NCBI GenBank assembly: GCA_030278955.1
Contig: JAOANR010000012.1
Location: 30,875,491 to 30,939,490 of the forward strand
DNA: 64,000 bases
Origin: Hygrophila difformis
Taxonomy: Eukaryota > Streptophyta > Magnoliopsida > Lamiales > Acanthaceae
Direction of reading: 5' to 3'
Every line of letters starts with the position of its first letter. Within the stretch, counting starts at the first letter, position 1. Positions 1 to 10,589 of this stretch are shown one piece after another. The translations under genes and the position numbers were made by a program. The notes beneath the pieces were generated by a model that had not been told where the DNA came from, ran no database searches, and saw nothing but the letters and a program-made list of their open reading frames with translations.

Positions 1-388
1 TAAGAACACAGTGAAATACTCAAAATCCAAAAACCAAAAACCTAAAAGAAATATACCGTGTAGCATGTTGGTTTCTTAATTTCTTTTAATCAAGGCAGCT
101 CATTGAGTTACCTTCCCAAGGCTCTCTTCTATGGATTCTCTCTCAAAGTGGATTATGATGTGTGGCCTAAATCAATGAAATTTGTAGAACCAATTCAGCC
201 CAATGAAAAGATCCATAATCTTCTAGAAGAGGCCAAATTCTATTATGTATCATAGACGTGTCACTTGTCCTTTGTCATTTCCCATCAGCACAGCTCTTGT
301 CAAAAGATTATGTCAACATCAGCTCAACAATAATTATTTGCACAACAATTTAAGTGCAATGTCCCAACATTAGTTTTTAATATTTTTC

Positions 389-390
<2 letters not shown>
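1..390. other. Unassigned AT-rich flank
   Basis: No coding frame, terminal repeat or RNA gene could be supported here. It leads into the AAT microsatellite. It may be host intergenic DNA or the far end of the neighbouring Helitron remnant. Confidence 0.3.

Positions 391-435
<45 letters not shown>
391..435. repeat. (AAT)n microsatellite
   Basis: About fifteen uninterrupted AAT units, read directly from the sequence. Such tracts are usually length-polymorphic. Confidence 0.95.
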
Positions 436-496
436 TTCAGCACAATATCAAATGCATTTTAACAGTATCTCAAGCTATACACAAATAAAAATTGTA

Positions 497-520
497 TAAT
501 ATATATATATATATATATAA
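497..520. repeat. (TA)n microsatellite
   Basis: A run of about twelve TA dinucleotides. It is followed by an imperfect inverted repeat with arms ACTTTGT and ACAAAGT at about 528-560. Confidence 0.9.
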
Positions 521-779
521 TAGAACTCGTACTTTGTGCGCTAGCTGTGCGGGACAAAGTATGGATTTTAAGTATTATGTAATCGTCATGTATGATTTTT
601 CAGAAGTCGAGCTATCTTCTTTTATTTTATTTTGTTTCGATGTTAGCTATTTTTATATGGCTGGAATTGGATTTGAGATATGATTGAAGGGAAAGAGCGT
701 AGCAGAGTAGGTCCAAACAACGAAAGATTTGAAAATGAATAATTGAAGCTTACTTCATGTTTTATTCTTGATTGGTCGA

Positions 780-1215
780 TCAATCACTGTATTTTTGTTG
801 TTTTAAAATAGAGGCAAAGCAGAGTGTGTAGATTGTCAAAGGAATTTGCACATGACAAAGCCACATATAATTGCCTGTGCATGAAAACAGGTCCTTTAAT
901 GAATATGCCGACATGTTGCAATGTTTGGTTTTGTGATTTATTTATTGTCATTGCAAAACATAATTTTACAGCGAATTGAATTCGAGTAAATTCAATAGAT
1001 GTTTTATTTGTTTCTTATTGTTCTAAGGGTATTCTAGGTATAAAGCAGGTTGTTCCAGAACACGGGCCAGTAATGATTTCAGCTTCAAGAAGGTTATGTG
1101 TCATGTGCTTACAGATAAGTCTGGTTTCATTTGATAGATAGTTTGATAATGGGGCTAGGTTACGTAACAATATTATTGGAACACATTTCTTCAAAGAAGG
1201 TATGGGAGGCGGCAT
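780..1215 (-). pseudogene. PIF1-like helicase C-terminus, Helitron-encoded
   Basis: The open frame 1015-1215 reads CVPIILLRNLAPLSNYLSN followed by ETRLICKHM, a hallmark of the C-terminal half of Helitron PIF1 helicases. A second frame to its left (about 790-1000) gives FAMTINKSQNQTLQHVG and then FMHRQLYVALS, the last conserved helicase motifs. The coding remnant ends near 780. Stops separate the two frames. Confidence 0.8.
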
Positions 1216-1489
1216 GCCATTAGGAGTTATTGTTCAAAGCAAATCTTCATAATGAGCTTGTTGACTTGGATCTTTTGTTTTATTTCTTGAAATAGATGTC
1301 TTTATCTCGCCTGGGATTTTCTCTAAGATAATATTATTAATATGGTCAACAATTTCATTTGTTGTTGAATTGATCGTGACACAAAAGTCTCAGTAAAAGG
1401 AAATTAGAGTATATCTGGGGGATATATTTTATGAATTAACGTAGTAATGTTCTCATCCTGAAATGATATTAAATTATTATGAGGAATCC

Positions 1490-2060
1490 TTATTTCACCA
1501 TCAGATGAGTTTGGACATGTATTATATTCCCAATGCCATCGAGAAATGCTGCAAACGCAGGGTCATTTTGAGCACTCATATTTTGGAATGATTGTGCATT
1601 ACGAAACAAATTTGATGATACAACACTTGCTTCAATGTAATTGTCTTTTGTAGCATTTGGTATTACTGGTGTAATTTGTTTGAAAGCACCACCAAATATG
1701 ACAACTTTTTCACCAAAAGACTTTGACACATCGATGATATCACTTAAAGTATAGTTCAATGCCTCAATAAAATCTTTGCGCGACATAGAAATTTCATCCC
1801 AAATAATCAATGAGAGTTCCTTCAAATGTGCTAGGTTTGATTGTTTTGATATGCTACAAGATTTATGTTCAAGTATATCTAATGACAATTTGAATTTTGA
1901 ATGTGTTGTTTATCCATGGTAATAAAGAAGCTGCAACGCCAGATGATGCCATAGGAGCCGAAACAAGATTTAATTTGTCCGCATAACCAAGAATAGTATT
2001 GTACAGATAAGTTTTTTCTGTCCCATCTGGACCATCAATGAAACATACGAAAGGCAATCT
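1490..2060 (-). pseudogene. PIF1-like helicase motor, Helitron-encoded, broken
   Basis: This is the ATP-driven 5'-3' DNA helicase part of the Helitron protein. The right-hand piece (1869-2057) carries the Walker A site as GPDGTEKTYL; family members usually have GPGGTGKT, so two glycines are replaced by Asp and Glu and ATP binding is probably lost. The left-hand piece (1490-1888) has the Walker B-like IIWDEISM and the later motif FGGAFKQITPVI (usual form GGDFRQ, so the Asp is also lost). The two pieces overlap in different frames. Together with the frameshift, the mutated motifs point to a copy that lost activity long ago. Confidence 0.85.
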
Positions 2061-2514
2061 TCTTTATATTTTATCTGCTACAATCTTGAAATCTCATAAT
2101 GCTCTTCATTTAATGTATTTGGTTGTGCAAGGTTGCCATATAATGATCAATTTGTGAAAGGTTCTGTTCGAAAATGTTGTCATTTGTATATGAGGTTGGA
2201 TCGCTATTTACTATATTGGCAAGGCCTGCCAAAGTGTTTCCAGTTGCTGAAAGATGTTTGTTCACATTAATAGCAGCCTGTATTTCTATATATATGTTAT
2301 CGAGATTAGCAAAGACAGCAGTAATACAAAATTGATAAAATTCAGTCCACAAGTTTTGAGGTTCAGCAGGATTACAAAACATCAGGACTGTTGCAAAGAG
2401 TTGTGAGAAGGAATTTGGAAGCTGGAAGTGTGATGCTTCAGTTAAGCAATCAATTATGGCAGTGTCACTCTACAGCAAGCCTAGGGCAATACATGTAGCT
2501 AGAAACGTTTCACA

Positions 2515-3460
2515 TCATGTGTCATTAACAGTTTTAATATCATCAAATGATGTTGATGCTCGATAATGTTGTAAAATGAGTCGTAGATAATATCTTTCAT
2601 TTACAGTTGGTCGTTCAGTGACAATACGTCCTACAACAATTCCACGCTTTCTTTCAGACCATTCTTCTTTTCTTGAATTCCATACAAAATGTTCTGGAAA
2701 TTCTTCATATAAAAGGTTTTTTTCTTTCTCTATATTATCATGCTTATACATGCGAAAAAATTCAGTAAGCATGGTACAGTGTGCATGACCATTTTCTACA
2801 AGTGTTTCAATATGAGCAATTGCAGAGAAAGTAGTATACTGATAATTTGGCAAGTATAATTGAAGTGCTAAAACAGCAGGGCACATCTCATTAATGAGAA
2901 ATCCAAAAATACCCCAGGATTCATCCGGGGGAGCAACCCAACGACCTGTTTGGAATGCAGTAATTTCATCAATTTGTTGTCCTTGATCAGATGCATGTAC
3001 TGAATAGGCAATACAGTCATGTCCTTTGTATACATATTTATATAAATACTTGACTAATTTAATTGTGAAACAAATTTCAACATTTATATGGCAATCAAAT
3101 TTTGCTAGCACATATGGGTTGTAAGGCACAATCCATCTTTTGTCCAATAAATGGTTTCGTGAAAACACAACTGAGCCATTGTTTCACCTACGTATAAAGG
3201 ATAGCCATTGGAAGCATGTGTGGTTAGATCATTGAATTCTTTATGGTAATGATTTTTACATTTTCCATTGCGCATACAAGCACTGTTCGGATTGTCCGGT
3301 CTGCAAGGGCCTTGAAGCATATGTTTGGTAACTAAATTGTGAAGATAAAATTGTCGTATTGTGAAGGGCCATCCATTTTATATACAGGGTACATGATTAA
3401 TAACATATGCATGTGTGGCAAGTCTCTTTTTTGGAACTCTACCACGTATGAGTAAGCACA
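2515..3460 (-). pseudogene. Helitron Rep (HUH) nuclease domain remnant
   Basis: The HUH-type Rep domain nicks and rejoins DNA during rolling-circle transposition. Around 3404-3440 the minus strand reads VEFQKRDLPHMHMLL, the Helitron version of the metal-binding HUH motif with both histidines kept. Near 3020-3060 it reads KYLYKYVYKGHDC, the YxxKY catalytic tyrosine box, also intact. Between them (3105-3320) is a cysteine-bearing stretch beginning GPCRPDNPNSACMRNGKC. A 217-residue open frame (2515-3168) continues with FQTGRWVAPPDESWGIFGF, a conserved linker ahead of the helicase. A frame change separates the HUH and tyrosine segments. Confidence 0.85.
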
Positions 3461-4212
3461 TACAGGCCTAACAGATATTCTTTGAAAAGTTCATGTTGAA
3501 CCTTTTGAAGTTTCATACGAAAGATTAGTGCTATCAAGTCAGGCATGTTAGTGCAATTATCGTTTTGACAAAGATGTTGTGTAATTTCAACCTATAGTGG
3601 ATTGCATGTCATCGTAATAAAAAATCAGATTTTCTAAACTTTTGAACAAGAGCCATAGCATCCATATAATACCGATGCATATCCCAAGATCCACCAATAA
3701 AAAAAGAGAGTAAGACAATAGGTTTTCCAATCATATTAGATCATTTAATCCTTGTAAATTAAAAGCATCTTCAATTCCTTGCATGGTTTCAATTCTTTAT
3801 TTTTTTTTTTTTGAATTTGTTTTGATCTAAAAAAGTCCATCCGTTGAGTTTCTATTTTGATATACTGGTCCACAAGCTATTGTTGTGACAAATGACCAGT
3901 GTTAAGCAAGAAGTTTGGTGAAGAGGTCGAATTTGTAGCCGGTAGGAATAGTACTCTCGAATAGACACATGTCTTTGATCCATCCACCTCTGCTTATTTG
4001 GTGAAGCTGGAGGAAAGGACGAAAAGAAGGCATTAAACCAAGAACACAAATCTATCAGAATGGATAAAGTAAAGATATTTAAAGAACAAACGTTCTTGTA
4101 TTTCAAGAGATGGCTCATTTAGACTGGAATTTTTTTTCTAGTTGTTTCAGTAACAACACCAGTACCTGCATTACGTTGCATAACGTTTTTTTTTCTTATG
4201 AAGGTGTGGTTG

Positions 4213-5108
4213 CTAGCGTGGTTGTCCGTAAGCATGGATTAAAGGGTACTGAAGTGGATCATATGCAAAATAGTAGTAAAAAACTTTCTTAGGTATTCCA
4301 TCGAATGGATAAACTTGTATATCTCGAATTAAGTCTACATCACTTGATTTGCCATCTTGCCATCTAACAGAAACATCATCAACATTCGAAAGGATATAGA
4401 CGGGTTTGTCCAAGCAGTGAGATGTTTAAAGAATCAAGACATGGGATATCATGAAGTTGACTAAATAATCTTGCAGAAGGATTTGATGTTGTGATATTTT
4501 TGAGTAAAGCAACAAGATCTTTGTTTAAGTCCGGTTTGTTATGCACTCATTTTTCAAGTACAATTCCAGGATCATTAAAATAAAGTTGGAGATTATGTGC
4601 TTATCAGTAGTTAGGAACAAAGAATTAATGAAGTCGTGCATCGTTCCATTCACGTGAAATACATACATATTTTGTTCATTTAGGAGAAAATTAACATCGT
4701 AATTTAACTCCTAAAGTTGAGAAAGAGAACGATTGTTGTATGTACAAATATATGTGAGGAAATGATTTGATAGTGTATGTCGATGGAGGAAAATTTCTTC
4801 GAGAATAGGATGTGCAAGTAATGGATCCAAAGTGCATGTTCCGTAAGCACAACAAAATCCTAGAGTCTCGTGGTAGAATAATCATGCACCACAGTGATTG
4901 CAAATAGTAGAAATTGGAGCTTCCCAAGGTGCTTCAGGAATATTGTTTCTATGTATCTGGGATTCATTAGGTACGCGACGGGAGCGAGGTGGTTGGTGCT
5001 GCTCCGTACTGGCGTCCCATTGGTTTCTACGAGTTTGACGTGCGCACTATGCTGGCGATGAGTTTGGGATACCGCACGGGCTGTATCCTGCCAATCGAAG
5101 GATTTCAC
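4213..5108 (-). pseudogene. Helitron protein N-terminal region, broken
   Basis: Minus-strand frames give a basic segment, then a stretch like the family sequence N-x-P-E-A-P-W, then a cysteine/histidine cluster (CNHCGA, then FYHETLGFCC) after one in-frame stop. Further on comes a block containing DIQVYPFDGIPKK, YDPLQYPL and a terminal AYG, which matches the segment of Helitron proteins ahead of the Rep domain. The pieces lie in different frames. Zinc fingers in this region are typical of plant Helitron proteins. Assignment is by family resemblance. Confidence 0.7.
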
Positions 5109-5400
5109 AAATATAGTTTAATATAAACTAACTAATATAAAACAAGTTGAAAATATAACCATATGACCAAAATAAATAATGAAATCATCAGGAAATAATT
5201 ATTCACATCTGCAGTTAACTAACTGACGGAGTCGAGCACTTCTAAGAACATTTTGTGCATTGGGATGGTGCGTGCCTTCCTGTTCAAAGGCCGGTTGCTC
5301 GTTGCCCTGCAAGCGATGTTGGATGTTGCGTTATTGTTCATTTCTTTATTCAGCTCAGCTTGGATCTTTCTATTGATGCCTTTTCCTTGTAGTTTCTGTC

Positions 5401-6300
5401 ATCATTTGTGGATTTAATAATAAATCAATTACCGATATGCAACTTCGATATTCCATCAAACGTTCACAAGATAAGCACAATCCTCTGCTACAAATAAATC
5501 TGAACAACACAAAATATGGATATCCATCCATTCCCATTTCTTAGTTCATATTTTTTTTAATCTTTTTAGATTCGAAATAATAAGGCCAATTAATGAGCAG
5601 GGAAGTTGCAAATTCATAATAGATTCAAATAGTAGAGTACTCGAGGAAGCTGACAAAACGAGGAACTTCATAAAACCGAGAATTTCACAAGCCCTATAGT
5701 TCTAAGGTACGTGTGCGCAACCTAAAAAATGGTCAGCTTCGCGGTTATGCGGTAGAGCAGTACGCTGACGCTGACATTTACAAATAATAGGTTGAATAAG
5801 TTTTTTTTTTTCCAGCAAACACATAGACATGGAACACACAGATATGCACAAGGCAATGAAGGAATGTACACAAACCAATCCATCCAATAACAAATCATAT
5901 CCATCCGTAGAACCATATTTAAGAAATTTTCCATTTAAAATTCATTTGCCCAGATGAGCATGAATAGCTATGACACGAACAGCTAGAATAAAGTGTAAGC
6001 AACAGCAAAAATTGAAACATGCGAGCGATCAAGTAATCGCAATATTGAAAGGCAAAAATACAAATACCTTACATATAAGCAATCCCTATAGAATTGCGAA
6101 AGAAAATGCACCTTTATTTTCATGCCAAAAATATATGTATAAAAACTTTTCATGCTTAAAATAATAGCACAACCTCTTTGCCAAAAACCAGACTCATTTG
6201 CTGTTATTAGCATAGTTTTGCTGATCAACATAGCTAAGGTAATAAATAAATTTTTATCTCAACTAAAAAAATTGCAATGGGAACAAAAAAAAAATCATAG
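5401..6300. other. AT-rich interval with no recognised feature
   Basis: I saw no gene, terminal repeat or conserved motif. Short open frames here have no family resemblance and look like chance. Confidence 0.4.
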
Positions 6301-6307
6301 CCTATAT

Positions 6308-7085
6308 TCAGGAACACGGGAAATTGGGATGGCAGCTCAAAAAGGCACCTGGAAGAAAGGGAAAAGAATTTTAAAAAAATGTGATACTTTTAAACACCGA
6401 ACAAAGCACTCTATGGTGTGAAATAAGATCCATCATGTTCAATCAGTCACATAAGAACAGTAGTATACTGTTCATTGATAATATACCTTAGCCTGGATAC
6501 AGCGTTCAAAATACTAAATATTCCAACAACATTTGCCATGCACCAAAATTCCATGCCACAAAAAAAAAATCAATTTCTCTTCACCAGTGAACTCTCAACT
6601 TCCAAAATAATTTAAGAAAACATATATAAATTCAAATATAATACATTGAAACTAATTTCACAAGAACAATGGAAACAACAATCATAGCAACAATGCAAAT
6701 CATATGTTATTCATGATATGCTTAAAAATAATATGAAAAGAATGCAGTACAATATGAAACAAACTTGCAGGACAAATGGTACACAGAACTTTAAATACCA
6801 TGGGAAATGATTGTCGCTTATTCAATTTTAATTAGGAAAGCCGAAGGCAGGTGTTCGTGCTGAAGGACACAGAGAATTGGGACGTCGGCTCCAAAAGACA
6901 CCTGCAACAAAGAAAAATTAATTACAAAATGTCACACTATTAAACATCACGAAACCACCCAATGGCTTGAAAATGACTTTGCCGGCCAACATATTTGAAC
7001 TGGCTTCACAAGCGAAATCCCTTAGCCTGGCTGCATAAAAATTCATAGAGTTTACAGTCCACCAAAAACTCCAACAAGGATTCTC
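6308..7085. repeat. Diverged direct duplication of about 240 bp
   Basis: Copy A (about 6308-6550) and copy B (about 6862-7085) share the same order of landmarks: CACGGGAAATTGGGA against CACAGAGAATTGGGA, GGCACCTG against GACACCTG, then TTTTAAACACC against ATTAAACATC, and later CCTTAGCCTGG in both. On the minus strand each copy has a polypyrimidine tract and AG just before the GTG(T/C)CTTTTTG-like start, which resembles a splice acceptor. No protein family is recognisable. Confidence 0.6.
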
Positions 7086-7639
7086 GTCCCACTATGAAGA
7101 AAATTACCGAAATCCCGTCTTCACTAAAATAGGTCCAAACATTAAAAATTTATTGCAAGGGCGGAAGAAATGCAAAAACAACACCTGAACAATCATCTGG
7201 GCAAAATTGAGTATTCTCCATGAAGACGTATATGTTGAATAGAAGCAACTATCACTCTATTGGCCAACAAACCAACAATACTTTATTTTCAATTTGTTTA
7301 TATTTATGTATAAAAGTACTCAGTGCAGGAAACTATCAAAGCATCCATAAGCTAGGTAGGTTTGATAACAACCAAGCTCCAATGGTATCAGAGTTATAAA
7401 TAGCAATTTAAAAGATTTAGCAAGTCTGAAACACAAGGCAACAGCGAGGTTGAAAGAGAGAGGAATTAATTAGAACAGTTCATTGACCCTAAGCACTTAT
7501 GGTAAAACAGGACACACAAATACAATGATCCAATCGAGACGACGATTTGGAGCAACACCAGATAATGCTCAAACCATAAGTAATTAAAATAATACAATTC
7601 TCTATTAGTATCCCGCCACAGAAAATAAAAAAGGAAGCG

Positions 7640-8240
7640 CCATTCCTTACCATGCCCAACAGGGAGCAGGAGGTTCAACGGGGAATAGCAGCCCCGGTTC
7701 GAGAAATGGGAGACGCGCGTCTGCAAGGAGGTGGCAAACGATGGGTTCAGAAAAAAGAGGCGGGCAGAGGTAGGCAGTGAAATGGGCTTCGAAAATAGTC
7801 CAAATCTGAAGCAGTGGCGACGACGCAAAGGTTCTTGGCGGGCGGTAGCACTGTCGCCACTGCGATGGAGGGGGCCGCCTGCACACAGCCCGAGATACTC
7901 CACACTCACACAAGGAATGACGAAGGGTTCGACAGAGATGGGCGGCGGGCGTCACTCGTGGTTGGGCATGGCAGAATCGTTCGGGTACGTTGGGCGTCAA
8001 CGTCATGAGGCCTGATCCGTAAATAAGAGCACCCATTTCTTGGTTTGCTGAAGTAAGGTGTGCGGTCACGGGATGTGTGTGAGGCAGAGGATGACGGCGC
8101 TTACGAGACAACAGACACGCAAGAGAAGCGGAGGCCGAAAAATCGAGCGAGAGCGAGCAAGGGACAACGGGAAGACGATACCGGAAGGAACAAAGAGGCG
8201 AAGGAATAGGAAAAAGCAAACAAAGGGTAAAAGAGGAATT
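7640..8240. other. GC-rich island, possible exon or 5' UTR
   Basis: Base composition rises sharply over about 600 bp and CpG is common, unlike the AT-rich DNA on either side. Open frames exist on both strands (up to 199 codons on minus, 94 on plus), but none shows a domain, and overlapping frames are expected when stops are rare in GC-rich DNA. It could be the first exon or untranslated leader of a host gene, or part of an unrecognised LTR. I make no gene call. Confidence 0.3.
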
Positions 8241-8289
8241 ACACAATAGAATATTACTATTCCTAATAGATTAATGTTCATCTCAAGTT

Positions 8290-8684
8290 AGAAATTTATG
8301 GTGTGAGCACCATAACGATGGATTATAGAAGCCAACATATCTTGAGTATGAAGGATAAGAATGAGGAAGAGGAGGCCAACGAGAAGAGGATGACGGACCA
8401 TAAAGACCCTGTCCAGGGCACATTCTGTCTATTGGCGCCTCCAGGAGGCCCCGTTCACCAATTCGGGTGCCAACTGCTGAAGGCTTGGAAATGGAAACAA
8501 TGATGTTACAGTGGAGGGCACCAGAAAGAAGAACGGTGCCCAAAACCATGCCCGACCGCCAATTTGGGCGCCATCTGGAAAAAGACAACCGAAATTTCAA
8601 GCCTGAGTTTCTGTCTAGGGCATCTGCCAGACCAGTGGCGCTTAAAAGGCCCTTGGAGCGCCACTTTGGCACCCCAGCTGCTGC
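8290..8684. other. GC-rich left flank of the solo LTR with recurring GGCGCC/GGTGCC words
   Basis: GGCGCC, GGTGCC and GCGCC words recur several times in under 400 bp, some beside AATTTGGG or ACTTTGG. The sequence stops at the solo LTR and, by the target duplication, resumes at 19725, so 8290-8684 and 19725-20302 were once continuous. Because the right part ends in an LTR-like primer site, both may be one older LTR. That is inference. Confidence 0.35.
8680..8684. repeat. 5-bp target site duplication of the solo LTR (left copy)
   Basis: GCTGC here matches GCTGC at 19725-19729 exactly. Five bases is the normal staggered cut of LTR-retrotransposon integrases. Confidence 0.9.
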
Positions 8685-9408
8685 TGTAACACCCCGGATT
8701 TGATAACCCAGGCCGGGATGCCACCGCTACACCTCCCTAGCAAGACACGGATTCTCCGAGCTTGCTAAAGAGATGCAAGGCTATGGGTATTGGAAAAACA
8801 TTTTTAAAAACAAGTCCGGAATCGCTTACAATAATAATAGAACATCATCCACACATGTATAATAATAATAATAAATTTGCAGCGGAAATTTAAAGATAGG
8901 GCCGACATGGCCAAAACTCGGGTTAACAAGCCCGTATGCAAGTCGCGTAAAATAAATAACTAAATGTCCCAAGTGATCCCCCGATGCATGATCATGCTCC
9001 GTACTCTGTAATAGGAAAATAAACAACGAATTTTATCAGTATATAAAATACTGAGTAAGTTAATCCCTAACGTAATAATAAAGGGGTTTTTAAAATTATT
9101 TAATTAATTTAAAAATTATACTTTTACTCATGCTTAATTGAAATATTAAAAATTCATAATTCAACTTGCAGCGGAAAAGCATAATTAATTATACGAGGCT
9201 AGAATACATAATTTAATGACATAATTAAAAAGCGAAATTTAAAAGCGTGATAAGTAAATGCAACTTAATTAAATACGTCCACAAGTCTTTTAATGTTTTA
9301 TCCCGATAACTAAGAAGAGGACACCACACAAGGGAGATCACTAACGAGGCAATCTCAATAGTCATAATCAGTTAGCCGGTGAACCGGCGGCCGCAGCCAT
9401 ATCAGTAT

Positions 9409-9572
9409 TGACTGCCGTTTTGGCTAGCCATGTATCTCGATTGCCATTCCAGCAAGCCGTGTGTATCGATTGCCATTTTGGCAAGCCGTGTGTATCTACT
9501 GTCAATTTGACAGGCGTGTATATCGACTGCCGTTTTGGCAGGCCATGTGCACAACTGCCGTTTTGGCATAGT
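9409..9572. repeat. Minisatellite in the solo LTR with TGCC-N5-GGCA units
   Basis: Units of about 30-37 bp repeat around the core TGCCGTTTTGGCA or TGCCATTTTGGCA with linkers such as AGCCGTGTGTAT. Each core is a small inverted repeat. The array sits between LTR blocks that align to the array-family LTR, in the place where that family has a different minisatellite. Confidence 0.8.
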
Positions 9573-10564
9573 AAGGAGATCACTAACGAGGCAATCTCAG
9601 ATAGTAGGGAAACCACTAACGAGGCAGTCTCAAAGATAGTTGTATGAAGATCGGCTCAGCCTAGTGAACGGGATTTTTCGAAAGTTCAAGCTTTGTCGTA
9701 CAAAAGATTCAACGTCGCATTTCATAGTTCGAGTTTTCTCAAGTTCGAAAAATCCAATTCGTCATAGGTTACGCCTTTTTAATTTAAAAATTCATTTCAA
9801 AGTCAAAAATTCTGAAATTTAATCAGAAGCTTAAAAACATCTTTTCGAACAACTTTCATTTTTTAAGTTTCTCGAAATTAGGTAAGGAAACAAGTCGAAT
9901 TTCACAATCTTTTCAAAACTCAAAATCTGTTATTTTACCGGTAACGGCGCACTGTTTTTAAATCTCATTTTCGACTTGCTCAAATGAACTCCAAAATTTA
10001 TGACATTTTACAGGCTCGTATACGACACGAAAATGAACAAGTTTTATTAGAGGCATTTTATTCGAAAACACTCCGGATCAGATCAGTTTCGCGCATCAAG
10101 TTAGATATGAAAATCTGTTCAGAAACTTCATTTTAAAACGATGACTGTTCAGACCGATTTTGAAGGCCCAAACATTAACGAAAACTCACGAAATTTTACG
10201 GACACAATTTTAGACAGTTAGCTACAACTCTCGTTTTTACATCAAAGTTTATTTTTGAAGGAATCCATTAGAAAAACGTCAAAGAACTCAAACACCATAA
10301 TTCTGTCAGCTTTTCGGTTTGTTCAAAAATCTCAGAATAAACCAGATGCATTTTCGGGGATCAAAACATGATGAAAATGCTTGAAAATTTGACACAACGT
10401 AGATTACGATGTAAGGAACAAATCTGCAGTTCGGAGTTCTTCGTTCGGATTCTCGAAATAGGAGTTTTTGTTGGATTTTAGAAATCGCGCAAATATGAGT
10501 TTTTGGTGACAGATTTAGTATTTTGTTTAGATCTCTCGAAATACTCGACCAAGGGACTCCAAAA

Positions 10565-10581
10565 TTGATACGCAAGGAGTT
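10565..10581. repeat. 17-bp target site duplication of the LINE (left copy)
   Basis: TTGATACGCAAGGAGTT here is identical to 18848-18864. A T-run follows at once, which is the poly(A) tail of a LINE lying on the minus strand. Confidence 0.95.
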
Positions 10582-10589
10582 TTTTTTTT

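Larger units (their letters stand above)
780..5400 (-). mobile_element. Degraded autonomous Helitron (Rep-helicase remnant)
   Basis: Conceptual translation of the minus strand, allowing for stops and frameshifts, gives the order of a plant Helitron protein. From right to left these are a basic N-terminus, a zinc-finger-like segment, the Rep nuclease with HMH and two-tyrosine motifs, and a PIF1-type helicase ending near 780. These proteins drive rolling-circle transposition. Every domain is broken by several stops or frameshifts, so the copy is dead. I could not place the termini: no minus-strand CTRR end with a hairpin is clear to the left, and no 5' TC end to the right. Confidence 0.85.

Noticed and set aside
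528..560. Helitron 3' terminus with hairpin left of the Rep-helicase remnant
   Set aside because: An inverted repeat is present, but no CTRR end follows on the minus strand, so the terminus is not supported.
7647..8246. 199-codon minus-strand frame as a host gene
   Set aside because: GC-rich DNA with overlapping open frames on both strands and no recognisable domain or splice structure.
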